Positions 23,801 through 33,469 of a DNA stretch of 64,000 bases are shown piece after piece. The DNA is taken from positions 149,746,001-149,810,000 of the forward strand of contig NC_081556.1 in the NCBI RefSeq assembly GCF_963082655.1, given 5' to 3'. Numbering within the stretch: the first letter of the stretch is position 1; the number at the start of each line of letters is the position of its first letter. The notes beneath the pieces were generated by a model. That model was not told the DNA's origin, searched no databases, and saw only the letters and a list, made by a program, of their open reading frames with translations. The stretch comes from Stomoxys calcitrans. Its lineage: Eukaryota > Arthropoda > Insecta > Diptera > Muscidae. The position numbers and the translations under genes were made by a program.

Positions 23801-24772
23801 GCGATCACCACGACCTCCGGCACCACGACCGCCACCCATACGGCCACCACCTCTACCTCCACGGCCTACATAACCACCACCACGACCTCCGCCAACGCCA
23901 CGGCGGTTATCACCTCCACCCACACCACGTGGGCCGCCGCGATAGTTATCGTTTGTACGATCATCTCGGTCGCCACCGCCTCCTCTGGAATTGCGCTCAT
24001 TTTCACGAGCCTCTCTGCCACGCCCTAAAAATTAAAGGAATATTATGAAGCAAATTATTTGTTATTGATTGCCTGGAAAAAAAAATCAACTTACATCCAC
24101 GGCTGTCCGAACCAGCACGACCACCACGATTACTGCTGTTGCGATTACGAGATTTTTCGCGTTTGTCGGTATTGGCGTTGCCATCGGCCCAATCACCATC
24201 CCCACCACCTCCATTATTATCCTGTGCAGCATTTGCAGCTTTGTTCTTTTTCTTCTTAGAAGATGTCTCAAATGCTCCCTACAATACGCAGATATAAACA
24301 TTGTTGAAAGTATGACGAAAAACAAAAATTTGTTGTTGTTTCATCTTACCACTGGAAGTGTTTCTAACAGAAATAGCACTGCATTATCCATATTGTTATC
24401 ACATTCATATAGAGCACAGCAGACCTCCTCCTCAGATCTCTGTGTCATCTCTATGAGTGTGGCTACTTTTTCACGCATCTGTGGATCTTCTGACGTATTG
24501 CTGTTGGTTATCTGAGCAATGCGTAACTGTTCTGCTGTTGGCTACAAAAAAAAAAAAAAGAATTTACACAAAAAGCAAGAAAACTCGTTAGTCAGTATAG
24601 TTTAAAATGATGTTCGATTTACCTTTGGGTGAGATTTTTCCTTTTCTGTCTTTGACGTGTCCGTCTTCTTGTGTGAAGCCTGTGAAATTGAGTCTCCGCC
24701 ACCACCTCCACTACCAGAATTTGATTTCTTTTGATTGCGACTGCCGCCGCTATTACGGATTTGTGTGCTCAT
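8823..24772 (-). CDS. lig: Lingerer (UBAP2L-type UBA/RGG protein), 15 coding exons
   Basis: Coding exons in transcript order: 24623-24772, 24350-24541, 24095-24278, 22811-24024, 22462-22746, 22092-22394, 21800-22011, 21388-21495, 19123-19230, 18298-18889, 16342-16479, 16135-16260, 15799-16047, 15567-15725, 8823-8921. All joins have GT-AG ends and agreeing phases, giving 1372 residues plus stop, in line with Drosophila lingerer. The start [10 protein letters not shown] is the fly N-terminus. A UBA domain lies near residues 65-110 ([20 protein letters not shown]). An RGG region follows at about 210-255. The DUF3697/UBAP2-like block ([17 protein letters not shown] ... [11 protein letters not shown]) spans the exon 4/5 join at about 570-610. 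The rest is low-complexity Ser/Gly/Gln/Tyr sequence ending [10 protein letters not shown]. In flies Lig is a cytoplasmic RNA-associated protein that works with FMR1 and Caprin and affects copulation, growth and memory; this is established knowledge. The first coding exon has a good acceptor at 24785-24786, so the 5' UTR continues in an upstream exon. Confidence 0.95.
9830..10618 (+). pseudogene. LINE ORF2 RNase H and C-terminus with CCTAA tail
   Basis: The frames give [20 protein letters not shown], the retroelement RNase H signature (normally W-x-PGH-x-x-x-x-GNE-x-AD; here the W and H are replaced). Then come a Cys/His region ([19 protein letters not shown]) and [17 protein letters not shown], typical of I/R1-like LINE C-termini. 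Frameshifts are present. The 3' end is CAACTTAACCTAACCT near 10618, a satellite-like tail. Its upstream part (9830-10040) is too worn to assign. Confidence 0.7.
13190..13352 (+). repeat. SINE-A, 3' half
   Basis: Begins CTGCAACTGCAGTCGCG, as in the second half of SINE-A, and ends CCACATACAAATGT followed by TACAACAACAAC. It is 5' truncated, and a short poly(A) run precedes it. Confidence 0.7.
13399..13739 (+). repeat. SINE-C full copy with 13-bp target duplications
   Basis: TACTTCTGCCGGA at 13399-13411 and again at 13727-13739 are exact direct repeats that bound a 315-bp insert (13412-13726). Near its 5' end is a tRNA-like head with an A box (TAGCGCAGAGGTAAGC) and a perfect B box (GGTTCGAATCC), so it should be Pol III transcribed. 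The body includes a GGTTTTCCCCTCCTAAT segment and GCGGCACGCCGT. It is not a tRNA gene: no acceptor stem pairs. Confidence 0.9.
13885..14095 (-). repeat. SINE-C copy, inverted
   Basis: The reverse complement has the A-box region (CGTAGCGCAGAAGTCCGCTT) and a B box GGTTCAAATCC, then the GCGGCACGCCGTTCGGACT segment. It lies 160 bp from the plus-strand copy, so the two could pair as a hairpin in the lig pre-mRNA. Confidence 0.8.
14408..14796 (+). repeat. SINE-A full copy with 12-bp target duplications
   Basis: CCTATTTACAGT at 14408-14419 and at 14785-14796 flanks a 365-bp insert (14420-14784). The insert starts ACCGGCGCGGGATAGCTGTG and ends AATGTGGCTACCACAACAA. This copy defines the family: GC-rich body, (CAA)n tail, and no protein. 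Possible A and B boxes in the first 50 bp (TAGCTGTGAGC, GGTCGGAAC) are weak matches. Confidence 0.9.
15100..15230 (-). repeat. SINE-B and SINE-C fragments
   Basis: TTGTTGTTGTAG followed by CTTGCCAATGAAGAACTCCA (about 15100-15150) is an inverted SINE-B 3' part. GCCAGGATATTAACCCCCAG with GCGTTCAGCGGCC (about 15178-15230) is an inverted, worn SINE-C head. Confidence 0.5.
16480..18297 (-). other. lig: lig intron between exons 10 and 11
   Basis: A 1.8-kb intron with a GTGAGT donor. It contains stretches of alternating purine/pyrimidine (ATATGCATACATGGG near 16558, ACATATGCATGTACATATGT near 16820) and a worn inverted SINE-C piece at about 17518-17600 (TGCCGAGTCCGAACGG). No gene was seen in it. Confidence 0.6.
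19930..21031 (+). repeat. GGCCGGGCC-family element, head truncated
   Basis: It lies in the lig intron between exons 8 and 9. It starts near CCACAATCCGGTG and holds several reiterated blocks with cores such as TATATGGCAGCTATATC, AATATGGTCCGAT and AGACCCTTTATCG, spaced about 150-170 bp. It then has the family 3' part (GGACGGACAGACACACGGAC, then TTAGAATTTTACGACGATC) and ends CCCCTATCCTACGGTGGTGG plus GTATA. It is non-coding; the short frames inside it are by-products of the blocks. Confidence 0.75.
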
Positions 24773-25740
24773 ATTCTATGTACACTGTATTTACAAAGTA
24801 AGCTAAAAACAAAATAAAAAAACCATAAATTCAAAATTATAGCATTTGCATTAAAATGTTGGGATAGCATTAAATAATTTGTTAAAGTGAAATCTCTTCT
24901 TGTATTATTTCATAGAAGTGTATAAAAACCACTGCAGGTTGGATTTTTTTCTTCATATTTCTAAAACTTCTCTTGCTTTAGTTAGTTTAAAACTCCACGA
25001 TTTTTAAAGAATTCGTCCGCAGCCAATCGGTTTTATGTTTAGTAAACTGGTCCCCATGTCAAGGTTGTTTTTCATCTTTGTACCGTTTTCAAGAACGGTG
25101 TTCTTTCGAAAGCATCATTGTGTATAGGGAAGCATCATTTGTCACAACGGATAGTGGAATGCCCCATATATAACTTTATAAGCCCAACAACTTGCGAATG
25201 TTTACTTCTGCTTATTTAAATCTTAAGTCCCCAAAGAAAAATGGGCACCAAAAGTGTAACTCCTTCTGTTCGCTAGTGTGGGACACACCCAAACGACGAC
25301 CTCACAGCTTCTGCAGAAGTGGTTACCCAAAAACCTTCAATTCAAAAGCGTAATAAACCTATCAAAATTACATCTCGACAGTTCGAAAATAGAGAACCTG
25401 CAAATTTCCACTGGGACTTTTTTGCAGCAGAAATTTGCAACTTTGAACAGATGTTTTTTAAAGGTCAGCTGTTTTATAAAAAAACAGCCGTTACATGAAA
25501 ATACAAAAGCTAACACCAAAAAGACAGAGGTAAGTAAAAAATAAAAATATTGTTTATTATCAAATTTGTTTCATTTTTATTTACTTTTAATGACGATTCA
25601 AGGCAGCAGCTAGTATTCAGCTACAGAAAACTTGCCAAATGAAGTTGTAATTTTACCTCAAGTCGATTCTTCTACATTAGAAGGTTAGTGCAAAATTTGC
25701 AGAATTATTTGGAAAATCTTGAAAAATTAAATCATCGAAT
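24773..25740. other. lig upstream flank
   Basis: Includes the acceptor-side end of lig's 5' UTR exon (24773-24784), then AT-rich sequence. An 88-residue plus-strand frame at 25278-25544 has no recognisable family and no splice or conservation cue, so I do not call it. No promoter motif stands out. Confidence 0.4.
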
Positions 25741-25749
25741 TCTTCCAGA

Positions 25750-26510
25750 CACCAACAAAAGAGCAATGATCGGTTTCTTGTTTTGATGGAATAATCCTCA
25801 TCAGAGAAACCAACACCGTCCCTTTGAATTTGTTAAGGAGGGAAGATGTTGACATGGTATTTAGTGGGTCTGGCTGGGCAGTTAAAAGTTACGCACAGTG
25901 GGATTGGGAAAAAATTAGTGCAAATTAGTCCATAGCCGCCACATGAACAAATAGAAATCTCCCTTAGCCTCATGTCAGAGGTCGCGGCAATTTGTCAAGC
26001 CACAATACCCAGAAGCATTAGGTGGTTAGTCCAAGGTTCCTTTGTCAGCACACCAAGTGCTGGCGACAAGGGACTTGAGAACGTTGTTTCTACCTTTGTG
26101 TACGGTGATGGCATGTAAAGCAGTTGTAGTCTAATGCAGCCTTCGAAATGCATGCTGATGCTCGGCGAATCGAAATTGTCCTAAAGGGGGATCGGAAGGA
26201 GTAGTTCGTCATGAGTCTTGGCTACTGATGAAAGAAAACAGATCGGTCTGTGCGACTTCCCCTTGCTCGTGTCGTTTCCAGGTTTCAGTAGCGGGATCAC
26301 ATTGCCCATCTTCCAAACATCGGGTTGTTGTTGTTGTAGTGTTCAGACAGACAGAGGACAGTTGTAAGGTACTCGACTCCAGGCAGATCCAGATTCTTCA
26401 GCATCAGTGTAGAGATTCCGTCTGGGACCAGCGACTTGGCGCCACGAATGACATTCGTAGCTTCGTGCACTGTAAATTGTGATGGATGTCTAGCGGCACG
26501 GAGATCACAA
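25750..26510 (-). pseudogene. Jockey-type LINE reverse transcriptase remnant
   Basis: On the minus strand, with frameshifts, this reads NVIRGAKSLVPDGISTLMLK, then NPMFGRWAM-like and VIPLLKP-type segments, then SHRPICFLSSVAKTHDELLL. This is the A-block order of Jockey-group RT (AI..AK.SKALGPDGIS.LMLK ... W..G.VIPLLKPGK ... YRPISLLSP..K.LE). A (CAA)n-type insertion near 26330 interrupts it. It is dead. Confidence 0.7.
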
Positions 26511-26522
26511 ATACTACAAGTT

Positions 26523-26556
26523 GCTTCAGTTGAGCCCCTTCGGGCTCAACTGAAGC
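26523..26556. other. Perfect 15-bp hairpin at a LINE-LINE junction
   Basis: GCTTCAGTTGAGCCC (26523-26537), loop CTTC, then GGGCTCAACTGAAGC (26542-26556). The stem has no mismatch. It marks the join between a minus-strand LINE fragment on its left and a plus-strand LINE fragment on its right. Confidence 0.9.
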
Positions 26557-27716
26557 GATTGTTGATGATGACCTTGATTTGGAGGTTTTTATTTATCCGG
26601 ATAATGGCTTTGCTTTAGTTGCATCCCAGTGAAGGATATCGCTTTAGCGTTGAACAAATTGAAGTCGAAAGCCGTGTGTGCTGATGGTCTCTCTGTTGAA
26701 TTTCTAAAACATGTTTTTCCTTTCATAAGTGTGTGGGTCTTGAATCTTATTAACTCCATTTTAACGACTACAGTATTCCCTAAACATTGGAAATTGCTCG
26801 GGTTGTGCCCATACCCAAGTGTAAAACTATTAATTGTCCTGATGACTTACTGACAGATCTCTATTCTTCTTTCGGTCTTGTTGAAAGTATGTGAGCTCAT
26901 AATGAAAGACCAAACATTGTTGCATGCTAGGGCTAGTATTTTCAGTGCGCAGTTTATCTTTCGTGAGGGCCATAGTACGACAGCTCTCTTGATGCATCTT
27001 ACAGACCACATACAGAGTGAAGTTAATGCTAGTATGTACTGTACCTTGGTTTTCTTGGACTAACGAACGCTTTTAATCCTGTTTCTTATGTTATTTTGAT
27101 TCGGAAACTCAGAGAAGACTTGAATTTATCTTATTCCGCATGTAAGCTAGTAATGTTGTATTTATGTGGAAGACTTCAGTCCCTTTTCTTCTGCAGGGAT
27201 CAGTGTTGGGACCATTTCTTTTTATACTTTATGTTAACGATCTTTCCAGAGGCCTAAATGTTACCCCCTGTAGATTATTTTTATTTGCTGATAATGTTTT
27301 ACACGCTCCTTGGAGACTAATATTAATATTTTCTTGAATCGACTTCTTCAATGGACTTGAAGTAATTCGTTATTAATAAATCCCTGAAAATCTAAGGCAT
27401 TTATGTTTGGTAGTTCTGTTGCCAATTTGAAAATTTTTTTTTTGGGCAAGAATAAAATTGACTTTGTCAATCAGCATAATTGTCTGGGAGTCATTATTGG
27501 CAATAAGCTTAGTTTCGAGCCCCATGTGAATTTGGTGACAGCGACAGTGTAAAGGTCATTGCGTAGGATTTATCCTACGAATATATATAGTATTTAACTA
27601 CATGTGTGCAGGCAAGATAGGCACACGCTCTTCTGATGCAACGGGTTTTATATGGACTTGAATTGGTGGCCAGAACATTTGGTCGAGTGTTGTTAAATGT
27701 GTTTTTAAATGTTAAA

Positions 27717-27890
27717 TGATGTTTATTTTTTCTGATTCGTCTCGGACTGCTCAAATTATTACCAAAATTCTTTGGGAAGTGTAGGACTGCTCAAATTATT
27801 ACCAAAATTCTTTGGGAAGTGTGGTGCCCCGGAACTAGTCCACCAGATGTTTATTTTTTCTGATTCGACTCGGACTACTCAAATTATTAT
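27717..27890 (+). repeat. Short tandem duplications inside the LINE
   Basis: GGACTGCTCAAATTATTACC and the following AAAATTCTTTGGGAAGTGT occur twice back to back (about 27747-27824). GATGTTTATTTTTTCTGATT occurs at about 27719 and again at about 27847. This is a nested local duplication, unlike the rest of the LINE. Confidence 0.8.
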
Positions 27891-28024
27891 ATACTATTAT
27901 TTACATCTACAATCTACATTTGAGAAATCTTTTGCTCGAGTTTGAAATCAGTTGCTTATGAAACTAACAAAATTTTCTCATTCCAATAATGCTTTTAGAT
28001 TAAAGGTTTTTCTTCAAATTTCTA

Positions 28025-28735
28025 CACAGAAAAAATAGCCTAAAAATTTTTAATTAAAAATTTAATTAAATTTGATTCAATCATGAAAATAAATTCGTTT
28101 TCAATTAAAAAAAAATTATTTTTTCCAATCAATATTTTAATTGGATATAATTTTTTTCTTTCAATTACAGTCGTGATTGAAATTTTTGCATTTTTCACTT
28201 ATATAAAATTAAAATAATTGACTCGATTAATTTTTTTATTGAATCTGAAAGAATTTTCAATCAAGCGTGATAGAAATTTTTTTAATTTTCAATTAAAACA
28301 CTACAAATTGGTCTGAGACCCTTTACCCCCTTCTTTTATAATATGTGCGCTGTAGCCTTTAATTGATTTTACTTAACTGGTAGGGGATTTCAGGACCCAT
28401 ACGTCCCGCATTTCGGTAAATTTATAGGTATACCATGGTAGATGGTTCAACGAACCGAATATCAAAAAACGTTTTAAAAAATTTCAATCATATTTTTAAT
28501 TGGATCAATTAAAAATTTGAACAAATCTCAATAATTTTTTTAATTGGATCTTTAAAAAAATTGAAAACATCAAAATTTCTATCATTTTTTTTTAATTGAA
28601 TATGCAATTTTGAAAATTTTTATTTCTTCAAAAATGGTGATTGATATTATCATTTTCTTGACTGAAGCAGTTTCAATTAAACAAATAATTGGATCAATTA
28701 ATAATTAATTAATAATCAAAGATTTAAAAACATTT
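28025..28735. mobile_element. AT-rich foldback/MITE-like element
   Basis: It is built of AATTAAAAAAATT-, TCAATCATGATTGA- and TTCAATTAAA-like segments that recur in opposite orientation on the two sides of a normal-composition centre (about 28310-28460, GGTCTGAGACCCTTTACCCC). The left arm begins CACAGAAAAAATAG. Exact ends could not be set by eye. It is non-coding. Confidence 0.5.
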
Positions 28736-29377
28736 TTTTTTGCTAGTTTGCTAACTTTAGGGACATTTTTTTTTCTTGCTGAATTTTTTTTTTTTTGTGA
28801 TTGGGGAACAACTTGTTGTTGGCTAAGTAATATGTAATATTTAAATCAATTTAATTTTCTTTGGTACGTGCGTATTTAAATTGGGCTATGCTACAATGTA
28901 ATTCGTTTTTTGGCCCTCGTATCTTCTATTTTACAAATGGAATTGAATAAATAAAGAAATACGTGATCCATAATCTCGTGCTGGTAATTTATGCACTCTA
29001 TAATCGCCTTGATGATTAAGCAATATTTATTCATTCCGAAATGAAATAAATACAATACTGATATAGGCTGTGTCTGAATGGTATTTACACATTCTTCAAA
29101 TGTGTGGCAAAAATTGTTGAATCATGACTCACTAAAATATAAAAATAACTGACGTGAAAGGAAGATGTTTAAGAGTAGATTGTAAAAGAAATTGTATCAC
29201 TAATATGTTAAAAAAAATTACATAACATTCAATTTTATTTCTCAAGCCCTTAGTTCGTGAGCGTTTCTTTTTCCATTTCTTCGTTCTAGTATGCAATATC
29301 TTTTTCTATGCCAAAATTTTTTGTTATTCTCTGTCTAAGCCATTCTCATAACATAACCTAAACTATACAAACAGAAC

Positions 29378-29665
29378 TCTTAGGTTTAGTTTGGCGTATC
29401 CGTCTACGGGACTAATTGGCGCTGAAAACGTTGACTCTAAAGTTAGTGATCGCTATCATCGATGCAATTCCATGGCAGCTGGTTGTGCGTACCGGATTGA
29501 TCCGATGAAGTCCTTCACCGGCAAGGTCTGCCCTCTCAGCCCCCACACTGCTACAAAAACAACAACAACATCGATATAAGGTTTAATTTGGCTTATCCTC
29601 CTATGGGACTAAGTTGGCGCTGAGAAGGTTGACGTTGTCTAAAGTAACTGATAGCTTTTATCGAT
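29378..29665 (+). repeat. SINE-B flanked by an 85-bp direct duplication
   Basis: A SINE-B copy occupies about 29467-29575 (CATGGCAGCTGGTTGTGCGT to CTACAAAAACAACAACAAC). Outside it, GGTTTAGTTTGGCGTATCC (from 29380) and GGTTTAATTTGGCTTATCC (from 29580) begin two diverged copies of the same roughly 85-bp sequence. Both continue through TTGGCGCTGA and TCTAAAGT and end TATCGAT. Confidence 0.7.
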
Positions 29666-30671
29666 ATATACTGTAAACGATACAGACCTTTATCAGTTAC
29701 AGCAGGAAATAACCCTCGCAACTTTTAACTAAGGCTATTTAATAAAAGCTGCTATTACAGACTCATATCGTAAATTGTGATCAAAATACTTTCCCGTATC
29801 CAAGTAGATATCAGCCGACATCAAACAGACGATAGAACACCTACAAAAAACTCTTACGTTAGTCGTTCAACAAAGTCTGGTGCCATAACTAAAATAATAA
29901 CATTGTAAAAGTGATACAAAATCCATTAAATCCATAACAAAATCTAACAAATACTTTGGATTTTTGTGGCCTTCATTAGAAATATAAATTTCTTGCGATA
30001 TTCATAGTCATAACAACTGCGCAAACAAAACATGATGAAATTAATACGCAATACAGAAAATAAACTAAAAAAAAAATAATAAATGATGGCAACATTTTTA
30101 ATTACCTAGTTCATCAGAGGAGGACTTTACGGTGAAAAAATTAAAAGTTCGTTCAAATGAAATCGTAAGAGATAAAGTAAAAATAAGGTTATTCCCTGGC
30201 GACACTTATGAATATTTCCGCCTTGCACAAGAAAGAAAACGCAAAATACTAAAAACTGAACACAGGAAGTAACGTAGTCCTTCGGACGGATCATTCAAAA
30301 GACTGCGATCACCTAATTGCCATCTTAACCCTTAGAAAACGAAGACGAACATTAGCAGCATGGGTGCAAAAATCTTTGCTTATTTCGCTTTCTTGGTTTG
30401 CAGTTATAAACAAAGGAGTAGAAAGCTGCGTACCTAGAACCACCATGTGAATGAAGTATGATAGTAGATCGACTGTATCCTCTAACTTTTTCCTGTATCT
30501 GCTTCAGATTGTCAGGATAAAGAAGCCAATGAAAACTTTTGAGCATTAGACTGAAATATACTGCTACGCCCTAAAAACATTGACGATTACTTTATTTCTG
30601 CCAAAGGAGAGAAAATAGAGCTCATTTAACTATGAGATTGAATATCACTAGAATAAAGAAAACAAAAAGGC
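29666..30671. other. Intergenic, nothing recognised
   Basis: AT-rich sequence with no coding pattern, no named repeat and no clear regulatory motif. A 64-residue minus-strand frame at 30352-30546 is unsupported. Confidence 0.4.
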
Positions 30672-31353
30672 GTTAAGTTCCGGCCGGGCCGAACTTTGGA
30701 TACCCACCACCTCGGATATATATGTAAACCACCTTTGGTCATAATCCGGTGTAAAATGTATAAATTATGCCCCTATAGCAGCTCTACCGAAAAATGGTCC
30801 GATTTGGACCAAATTCGTCAGGGACATTGAGTGGTCTAATAAGTACAAGTCATTACTCTGTGCCATATTGCAGAAAGATGTCGAAGGCCATTACACAACT
30901 CACTGCCCCAAATTTTGGCGACATCGGACAATAAATTCGTCTTTTATTGGCCCAAAACCTTAAATCAAGAGATCGGTCTATATGGCAGCTATATCCAAAT
31001 CTGAACCCATCTGAAGAAGGATGTCGAAGACCCTACAAAACTCACTGTCGCAAATTTTGGCTAAATCGGGCAATAAATGGGTCTTTTATGGGAGATCGGT
31101 ATACATGGATCGATATAGCCCATCTTCGAACTTCGAACCTGCTTATGGACAAAAAAAAATCTATGCAAAGTTTCAGCTCAATATCTGTAGCGTGATTTCA
31201 ACAGACAGGCGGACGGCCATCGCTAGATCGCCTTGGAATTTTACGCTGATCAAGAATATATAAACTTTATAGGGTCGGAAATTGATATTTCGATGAGTTG
31301 CAAACGGAATGAGTAAATTAATATATACCCCCTATCCTACGGTGGTGGGTATA
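30672..31353 (+). repeat. GGCCGGGCC-family element with both ends
   Basis: The head is GTTAAGTTCCGGCCGGGCCG followed by ATACCCACCACC. Three blocks follow with ATCGGTCTATATGGCAGCTA-type cores, then the conserved 3' part (AGACAGGCGGACGG, ATCGC, CTTGGAATTTTACGC) and the end CCCCTATCCTACGGTGGTGG plus GTATA. It is non-coding and complete in outline, so it is the best short reference for the family. Confidence 0.8.
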
Positions 31354-33100
31354 ATTACAAAATTTCAACAGATGGATTGATTGGTAACAGACAACACGCT
31401 ATTGGCAGATGTTTCAAGGTCAGACTAGGGTCCCTCATCGTATTTTAGCCAGAAGCATCACTGGATCTAGCCAATACAATGCGTTTGTCAAGAAGTACAA
31501 TAGCACTTTCTTGTTGCGCTCTTAAGGTCTTTCAGGGGATTTTTTCTATTCTTTTGGTCCATATTTTGCTTTGCGATTATAAAATTATTTCATTAAATTC
31601 CAACATGTTTGCGGCTAACGAGCATTTTTTGCCTCTCATTTTGTATTTTCACTTTTCCGGTAATAATCTGCGTCTTGTTGCTTATTTCAATGCTAACTGA
31701 TATTGGCATCTAATATTTATCACACCTAAATTTTCACCGCAGCCCTCGCATTTACACATGGAAATGGTTGACTAAAAAAATCAGGTCAAATGTAGACGCA
31801 ATTGCCAACGGTGAAATGAAAAACAATTCGAAGCGATACACAATCACAATAATAGGAAAAGCAAGCATTTCTATTTCTGTCTGCACTTCCTAATTCATTC
31901 TCTGAACGCTGCAATGTTGCTGCTTGCTATATGCACAGGCGGCGGGCGGTTGTTCGTTCGCTCTCTTTCACTATGTAAACAATGTTCCGGCGTTTGCAAG
32001 TAACTCACCCCCCGCCGCTTACTGCAACAACAATGAACGACGACTCGTGGATGACTGTCGGTCTACACGCACTTATGAAAAATATAAATGTAGATTGCAA
32101 AGGTTTTTTTAAGCAGATCACCGCTTAAAAAATTAAGAAAAAAACAACAACACGCACACACATTCACATGAAACACAGTTCATTGAGCTTTCCCCCATGA
32201 CCAAATTCAGGCATAGAGGACCAGTGGTGTAATGTGGGCCCCAATACGCTCCCAAAAACAAACATGGGACATAGAAAAATTGAAAACTCTTCAAATATAC
32301 CAAACAGCCACTACATTTCCAAGATGAAAAAAAACTTAGCTGATGGGGAATATAGCTCAGATCACGTCGCCTCTAATATAGATATGCCGAAGAAGACAAA
32401 GGCACAGAGAAGAAAAACACATTTCCCTTTTGGCAACATCCATAAGATTCATTGAATATCGCTACATTTGTACATTTTCTTAGGAATTTCCAACACTTTC
32501 ATATATATAAACACAAAAGAACACTTTGGATTACTCAATTATTGGGGAAAAAATATTGGTAGTACCTTATTTTTAGTGTTAACACAAAAAATTGATTGAT
32601 TTACAACAGACAACTCCGCTCACTTCGGGTTTTCAAAAATTTCTTTTGTGTTCGGCTTTCATGAAACTCATATGGTTGGTCTGTTTTAACCTCAAACAGT
32701 GTTGCCATGTGTGTTTGTGTTCGGAGTTTGTTCATATTTTAACCCAAATAACACATACAAAATCGTCCAATGAAGAAAACTGCTAGAAGCTGATACTACG
32801 TTTACTGTTCGCAACGAATACATTTTTTTTTTAGGTAATTGATATTGACATAAAAAAATCTTAATAATTTTATTCAGTAGGTCATCCCCTCATTGCTGAA
32901 TCATTACATCGCCTCATTTTAGTAAGTGTTAAGGTTTCAAAAAATTTTTTTACTGTTCTAAAAGCAATTTTGTTATATCAGTTGCACCAGTTCATCTTTC
33001 ACATTATATTATTAACTATTATTTTAGACCTTTTAGAGCTATAAGAAAATTTAAAATAAAAATGAGAAAAAGTATGATGGGAAAACCTTACAAGGCAACC
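31354..33100. other. Intergenic with a GC-rich patch (31930-32010)
   Basis: Mostly AT-rich. The patch around 31930-32010 is unusually GC-rich (GCGGCGGGCGG, CCCCCCGCCGC). On the minus strand it contains GGGGGGTGAGTTAC, a good 5' splice-site match. It could be the donor of a non-coding first exon of lig, whose first coding exon starts after an acceptor at 24785-24786. That is an inference only. Confidence 0.3.
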
Positions 33101-33129
33101 ATCATTTGTAAGCCCCTGGTTGGAAAGAT

Positions 33130-33305
33130 AACAAAATTTTCTGCACTATGGAGCAGCTAGAAACAACGTATGTCCCGATTGTAGCTTGGGAACACACAAC
33201 ACACGTCACCTCTTAACTGTCCAGCCAATCGTACACAACTTAGGACCATATCTCTTTGGACGCAACCGAACTTAGTTTGAATTTTTAACATTATACTGCA
33301 ACAAC
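33130..33305 (+). pseudogene. LINE ORF2 C-terminal remnant
   Basis: The frame gives CPDCSLGTHNTRHLLTVQPI-like sequence and then HNLGPYLFGRN. It is a worn version of the same zinc-knuckle C-terminus as at 5740-5909, followed by ACTGCAACAACAAAAACAAC. It is 5' truncated and short. Confidence 0.55.
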
Positions 33306-33359
33306 AAAAACAACTTATTAATGATTGCTAGCCGATATAAATTTTAACTTAATAAAGCG

Positions 33360-33465
33360 TTCGTGCTGTTGTTGTTTAATGTTTAAGCGTTGTGTTGTAC
33401 ACTGGGGCAGCAGCTCTTGCCGATGAAGGACTCCATCGACGTACAACTCGCTGTCATGGGATTAC
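33360..33465 (-). repeat. SINE-B copy, inverted
   Basis: TGCTGTTGTTG, CTCTTGCCGATGAAGGACTC and GTACAACTCGCTGTCATGGG are the reverse complement of the family. The CCGGTTGTAC half is worn and partly deleted. Confidence 0.65.
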
Positions 33466-33469
33466 TCTT

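Larger units (their letters stand above)
26560..28970 (+). pseudogene. Second LINE: RT remnant and 3' end
   Basis: Plus-strand frames give LNKLKSKAVCADGLSVEFLK and then VWVLNLINSILTTTVFPKHW, then FIFREGHSTTALLMHLTDHI, LVFLD, LQGSVLGPFLFILYVND and LFLFADNVLHAPW. The catalytic FADD box reads FADN. Stops and frameshifts are frequent. An AT-rich foldback element (28025-28735) interrupts the 3' region. The likely 3' end is near 28970, where GCCCTCGTATCTTC is followed by AATTGAATAAATAAAGAAAT. Confidence 0.7.

Noticed and set aside
25278..25544. An 88-residue plus-strand frame upstream of lig
   Set aside because: No recognisable family, no splice or promoter context, and lysine-rich composition as expected of AT-rich DNA.
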